Assembly (NCBI GenBank): GCA_029932755.1
Contig: JAOZPK010000091.1
Location: forward strand, 1-9,073
Length of the DNA: 9,073 nucleotides
Direction of reading: 5' to 3'
Origin: Candidatus Cloacimonadota bacterium
Lineage (GTDB): Bacteria > Cloacimonadota > Cloacimonadia > Cloacimonadales > TCS61
A program made the position numbers and the translations under genes. Positions 7,318 to 9,073 of the stretch are shown here, in pieces. The number at the start of each line of letters is the position of its first letter. Positions within the stretch are counted from its first letter, which is position 1. A model generated the notes under the pieces. The model was not told the origin of the DNA and did no database searches. It was given only the letters and a program-made list of their open reading frames with translations.

Positions 7318-7485
7318 CTATCTGAAGAAGGTTTTTTTATGTTTACTCTTGCTCTTTCTGTCGTCTATGTAAGCACCTTCTTGCTTATGCTCTTCTTTTA
7401 TTTTCAAGGCTTCCGCCATATCATTTGTGTAAAGAAGAACCTTTTCTTTGGCTGTTTTTACAGTATATCTTTCCTTTGATTTCAT
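7318..7485 (-). CDS. Small basic 55-residue protein, unknown function
   Basis: An ATG at 7485 is preceded by AAAGGAGG with a four-base spacer, one of the best ribosome binding sites in the window. It opens a 55-codon frame ending in TAG at 7318-7320. The product begins MKSKERYTVK and is very basic: 13 lysines and 3 arginines against 9 acidic residues. The middle can be read as a strand (KVLLYT), a helix (NDMAEALKIKEEHKQEG) and a strand (AYIDDR), followed by a lysine-rich tail ending KKTFFR. It has no signal peptide or membrane helix, so it is probably cytoplasmic, perhaps nucleic-acid binding; that is a guess. It lies 47 bases upstream of the secreted-protein gene on the same strand and may share its transcript. 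An opposite-strand reading over the same bases lacks such a start signal. Confidence 0.75.
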   Translation of the reverse strand: MKSKERYTVKTAKEKVLLYTNDMAEALKIKEEHKQEGAYIDDRKSKSKHKKTFFR

Positions 7486-7658
7486 AGTGCCTCCTTTGTA
7501 AATATTAAATTAAGATCAGTGACTATTTTTCATTTTTTCACAACTATTAAAACCAATTTGAAAAATGTAAACAGTTCAAAATTCTGTCAAATAAAAGCTT
7601 TCGTATAATTTATATATAAAGAAAGAATAACAAGTTTTAAAAACATATTGACAAAATA
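7486..7658. other. Divergent promoter region between the 55-codon gene and the TetR gene
   Basis: This A/T-rich stretch must carry promoters for both directions. For the minus strand, TTGACA at 7590-7585 has a TACATT only 15 bases further on, a weak match. For the plus strand, TATAAT at 7604-7609 lacks a good -35 partner, while TTGACA at 7648-7653 has no good -10 partner, because the operator and the start region follow it. The promoters cannot be fixed from sequence. Confidence 0.4.
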
Positions 7659-7680
7659 TGACCGTCGGTCACTTGGTGAC
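7659..7680. promoter_or_regulatory. Probable TetR-type operator made of two overlapping palindromes
   Basis: TGACCG-T-CGGTCA at 7659-7671 is a perfect 13-base palindrome of the kind TetR-family dimers bind. GTCAC-TTG-GTGAC at 7668-7680 is a second, shorter palindrome sharing the GTCA part of the first. They lie directly downstream of TTGACA (7648-7653) and 14-35 bases before the chosen start of the TetR gene. That is the expected place for autorepression, by blocking RNA polymerase or stopping elongation. The assignment rests on symmetry and position. Confidence 0.7.
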
Positions 7681-7693
7681 TCGAGGTTATCCC

Positions 7694-8323
7694 ATGGGTG
7701 TAATTGAAAGAAAAGAAAGAGAAAAAGAGTTGCGCAGCGAGAGTATTATTGATGCTGCTGAAAGGATCTTTTTCAGTAAAGGTTTTGAGCATGCAACAAT
7801 GAACGATGTTGCTGAAGAAGCTGAACTTTCTAAAGGTGCACTTTACCTCTATTTTCATAGTAAGAATGAACTTTGTATGGCAATTTTACAACGCAGTCTT
7901 CATATTTTAAAAGAGATATTTGAAATACTTCGGGATGATAAAAATCTTAATGGAATTGAAAAATTTCCTAAATTAGCAGAACTTTTCATTACTTTCGCCA
8001 AAGAGCATCCAAATCATTATGATTCACTTCTTTCCTACCGTGAACACCGGGAAAATTGTCCTGCAACAGGAAAAATAATTAAAAGTACAATCGAAGAAAA
8101 TCAAAATATAAATAGAATTATCTCTGATATTATTAAGATGGGGCAAGTAGATAAAACTATAAAAAAATATATTGATGCAGATAAATTGTCTTTGTCACTT
8201 TGGGGAAATTTCACAGGTATAATGCCAAGTAGTATTTTAAGTGAAAAAGTAATTCCAAATTTCAATCCTGAAGATATTATTAAATATCATTTTCAACTTT
8301 TACTAAATGCAATAAGTACTTAA
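7694..8323 (+). CDS. TetR/AcrR-family transcriptional regulator
   Basis: The product is 209 residues from ATG at 7694, which has GAGG seven bases upstream. A longer in-frame ATG at 7658 would place the operator inside the coding region and add residues (TVGHLVTRGYP) unlike the family's N-terminus, so it was not used. The N-terminal DNA-binding domain is typical: SIIDAAERIFFSKGFEHATMNDVAEEAELSKGALYLYFHSKNEL, residues about 17-60, with the helix-turn-helix near 35-54. The C-terminal ligand-binding and dimerisation half is divergent, as usual, so the inducer cannot be predicted. The stop is 15 bases before mrpE on the same strand, so the regulator probably leads the mrp operon and represses it together with itself until a ligand, perhaps linked to salt, pH or a toxic compound, releases it. 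The last point is inference. Confidence 0.93.
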   Translation: MGVIERKEREKELRSESIIDAAERIFFSKGFEHATMNDVAEEAELSKGALYLYFHSKNELCMAILQRSLHILKEIFEILRDDKNLNGIEKFPKLAELFITFAKEHPNHYDSLLSYREHRENCPATGKIIKSTIEENQNINRIISDIIKMGQVDKTIKKYIDADKLSLSLWGNFTGIMPSSILSEKVIPNFNPEDIIKYHFQLLLNAIST

Positions 8324-8338
8324 AAGGAGCTAATAATA

Positions 8339-8824
8339 ATGAAAAAAGGTATTTTGTTTTTTATCTCTCTGCTGATCGTATGGATCTTTTTAGCAGGAAC
8401 CAGTCAGCAGGAAATAATCATCGGAATCATTGTATCGTTGCTGCTCACAATTATCTTTTTTTCAAAAGGAACAATATTTTCTGAGTTTAATCTAAACCCA
8501 AAGGCAATTTTCTATTTCATAATTTACATTTTTGTCTTTTTGTGGGAACTTGTTAAATCAAGTTTTGATGTTGCTTCCAGAGTAGTTCAACCTACAATAC
8601 CGATAAATCCCGGTATTGTAAAAGTAAAAACTAAATTAAAATCTCGGTTAGGACGAATAATTCTAGCAAATTCCATCACACTTACTCCGGGAACTTTAAC
8701 TGTAGAAACAAATGGAGAAGATTATTATATTCACTGGATCGATGTAACTTCAGATGATATTGATGGAGCAACAAAACAGATAGTGAGTAAATTTGAAAAA
8801 TATCTGGAGGTGATCTTTGGATAA
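8339..8824 (+). CDS. mrpE: Mrp-type Na+/H+ antiporter subunit E
   Basis: This 161-residue membrane protein has an ATG preceded by AAGGAG at 8324-8329. Three hydrophobic segments (about 4-20, 24-41 and 53-75) are followed by a cytoplasmic domain with the family signatures INPGIVKVKTKL (about 89-100) and ILANSITLTPGTLTV (about 108-122). MrpE/MnhE is a small subunit of the multisubunit Mrp antiporter, which exchanges Na+ (and sometimes other cations) for protons and is related to the membrane arm of complex I. E supports assembly and activity and is not the ion-translocating A or D subunit. Length and domain order are normal for the family. In most genomes mrpF follows at once or overlaps; here 179 bases holding an inverted-repeat element intervene. 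The remaining subunits should lie beyond the window. Confidence 0.95.
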   Translation: MKKGILFFISLLIVWIFLAGTSQQEIIIGIIVSLLLTIIFFSKGTIFSEFNLNPKAIFYFIIYIFVFLWELVKSSFDVASRVVQPTIPINPGIVKVKTKLKSRLGRIILANSITLTPGTLTVETNGEDYYIHWIDVTSDDIDGATKQIVSKFEKYLEVIFG

Positions 8825-8848
8825 AAACATAATTCATATAAATCCATC

Positions 8849-8974
8849 TTGTCTTTCTGAGGTCTCTTTTAGCTTTACAAACGAAGAATCTAATGGAATT
8901 TTATTCAGCTTTACATCTATTCATTCTTTGAGATTCTTCCCAAGAACAACGTGCAAGAAACGTCAGAATGACAA
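8849..8974. repeat. Small inverted-repeat (MITE/REP-like) element between mrpE and mrpF
   Basis: The 126-base element has near-perfect ends: TTGTCTTTCTGA at 8849-8860 and TCAGAATGACAA at 8963-8974 are inverted copies at 11 of 12 positions. An inner pair, GAAGAATCT at 8883-8891 and AGATTCTTC at 8931-8939, is perfectly inverted. AGCTTTACA occurs twice in direct orientation (8871-8879 and 8907-8915). The 'GTCATTCTGA ... GAAGAATCT ... AGATTCTTC ... TCAGAATGAC' layout is one I recall as a dispersed palindromic repeat in several bacterial groups. It carries no convincing gene, and I see no clear target-site duplication. A run of six T (8980-8985) follows six bases after its right end, so on the mrp transcript it could fold and attenuate read-through. 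Confidence 0.7.
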
Positions 8975-8992
8975 CAATATTTTTTGTATTCT

Positions 8993-8997
8993 GGAGG
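8993..8997 (+). promoter_or_regulatory. Ribosome binding site of mrpF
   Basis: GGAGG lies six bases before ATG at 9004. It shows that mrpF kept its own translation start downstream of the inverted-repeat element and does not rely on coupling to mrpE. Confidence 0.8.
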
Positions 8998-9003
8998 TAA
9001 ACA

Positions 9004-9073
9004 ATGGCTGATCTTATTTATAATATAGCAGCAATCATTGCACTTGCCGGTATTGTGTTGTCTTTTGTAAGAT
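9004..9073 (+). CDS. mrpF: Mrp-type Na+/H+ antiporter subunit F, 3' truncated by the window edge
   Basis: Only 23 codons are visible, beginning MADLIYNIAAIIALAGIVLS and continuing FVR. The strong GGAGG site, the hydrophobic first helix ending in F-V-R and the position after mrpE fit MrpF/MnhF, a subunit of about 90 residues with three helices whose first helix normally leads into an 'R.I.GP...DR' region. It would be a structural subunit of the same antiporter. The call leans on context because the diagnostic second half lies outside the window. Confidence 0.75.
   Translation, partial: MADLIYNIAAIIALAGIVLSFVR

Noticed and set aside
7294..7479. A plus-strand reading frame of about 60 codons opposite the small basic gene.
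   Set aside because: It has no convincing ribosome binding site, is unusually rich in phenylalanine and leucine as expected for the complement of a lysine-rich gene, and lies opposite the better-supported 55-codon frame.
7658..7693. An upstream ATG that would extend the TetR protein by 12 residues.
   Set aside because: It would turn the operator palindromes into coding sequence. The added residues do not resemble TetR N-termini, and the ATG at 7694 has a suitable GAGG.
8817..9011. A 64-codon frame starting at TTG between mrpE and mrpF.
   Set aside because: It overlaps the end of mrpE, runs through the whole inverted-repeat element and ends inside the start of mrpF. Its sequence is explained by the repeat, and mrpF has its own GGAGG site.

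Overview
This AT-rich window (coding and intergenic DNA alike) looks like part of an anaerobic, Gram-negative, Fibrobacteres-Chlorobi-Bacteroidetes-like genome. Candidatus Cloacimonadota or a close candidate phylum is my best guess. The main clue is the C-terminal sorting domain of the large secreted protein (NYPNPFNPTT near its start, GIYFYKMKSGDYQKSRKMLL at its end), a form typical of such lineages. Strong AAGGAG ribosome binding sites precede most genes. The lineage is inference.

Layout. (1) 1-1550, plus strand: the C-terminal five sixths of the ribosome-associated GTPase TypA/BipA. (2) 1551-1728: a gene-free convergent gap holding three perfect hairpins of identical 10-5-10 geometry but different arm sequence, plus one A/T-rich imperfect hairpin. 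(3) 1729-4135, minus strand: a tightly packed run of a six-helix membrane protein with a pilin-like C-terminal tail, a minimal nucleotidyltransferase, and a calcineurin-like metallophosphoesterase. The last two genes abut exactly (TAA then ATG). (4) 4136-4216: a short spacer with a GC-rich interspersed hairpin repeat and a duplicated ribosome-binding-site-like block. (5) 4217-7485, minus strand: a 1017-residue secreted multidomain protein (seven-bladed propeller, carboxypeptidase-regulatory-like domain, FN3, CBM9-like domain, FN3, sorting domain), preceded by a 55-codon gene with a near-ideal ribosome binding site. (6) 7486-7693: a divergent intergenic region with a TetR-type operator. (7) 7694-9073, plus strand: a TetR/AcrR regulator followed 15 bases later by mrpE/mnhE, a 126-base inverted-repeat element, and the first 23 codons of mrpF/mnhF. 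This is the start of an Mrp-type multisubunit Na+/H+ antiporter operon that runs off the window.

How the genes work together. The TetR gene, its upstream palindrome and the mrp genes look like one self-regulated transcription unit controlling cation/proton exchange. The secreted protein and the 55-codon gene look like a second unit divergent from it. The membrane protein, nucleotidyltransferase and phosphoesterase are probably co-transcribed, but no shared pathway can be named from sequence alone. I see no rRNA, tRNA, CRISPR array, transposase or phage gene. The most interesting items are the constant-geometry hairpin array, the small inverted-repeat element splitting mrpE from mrpF, the overlooked 55-codon gene, and the pilin-like tail on a polytopic membrane protein.
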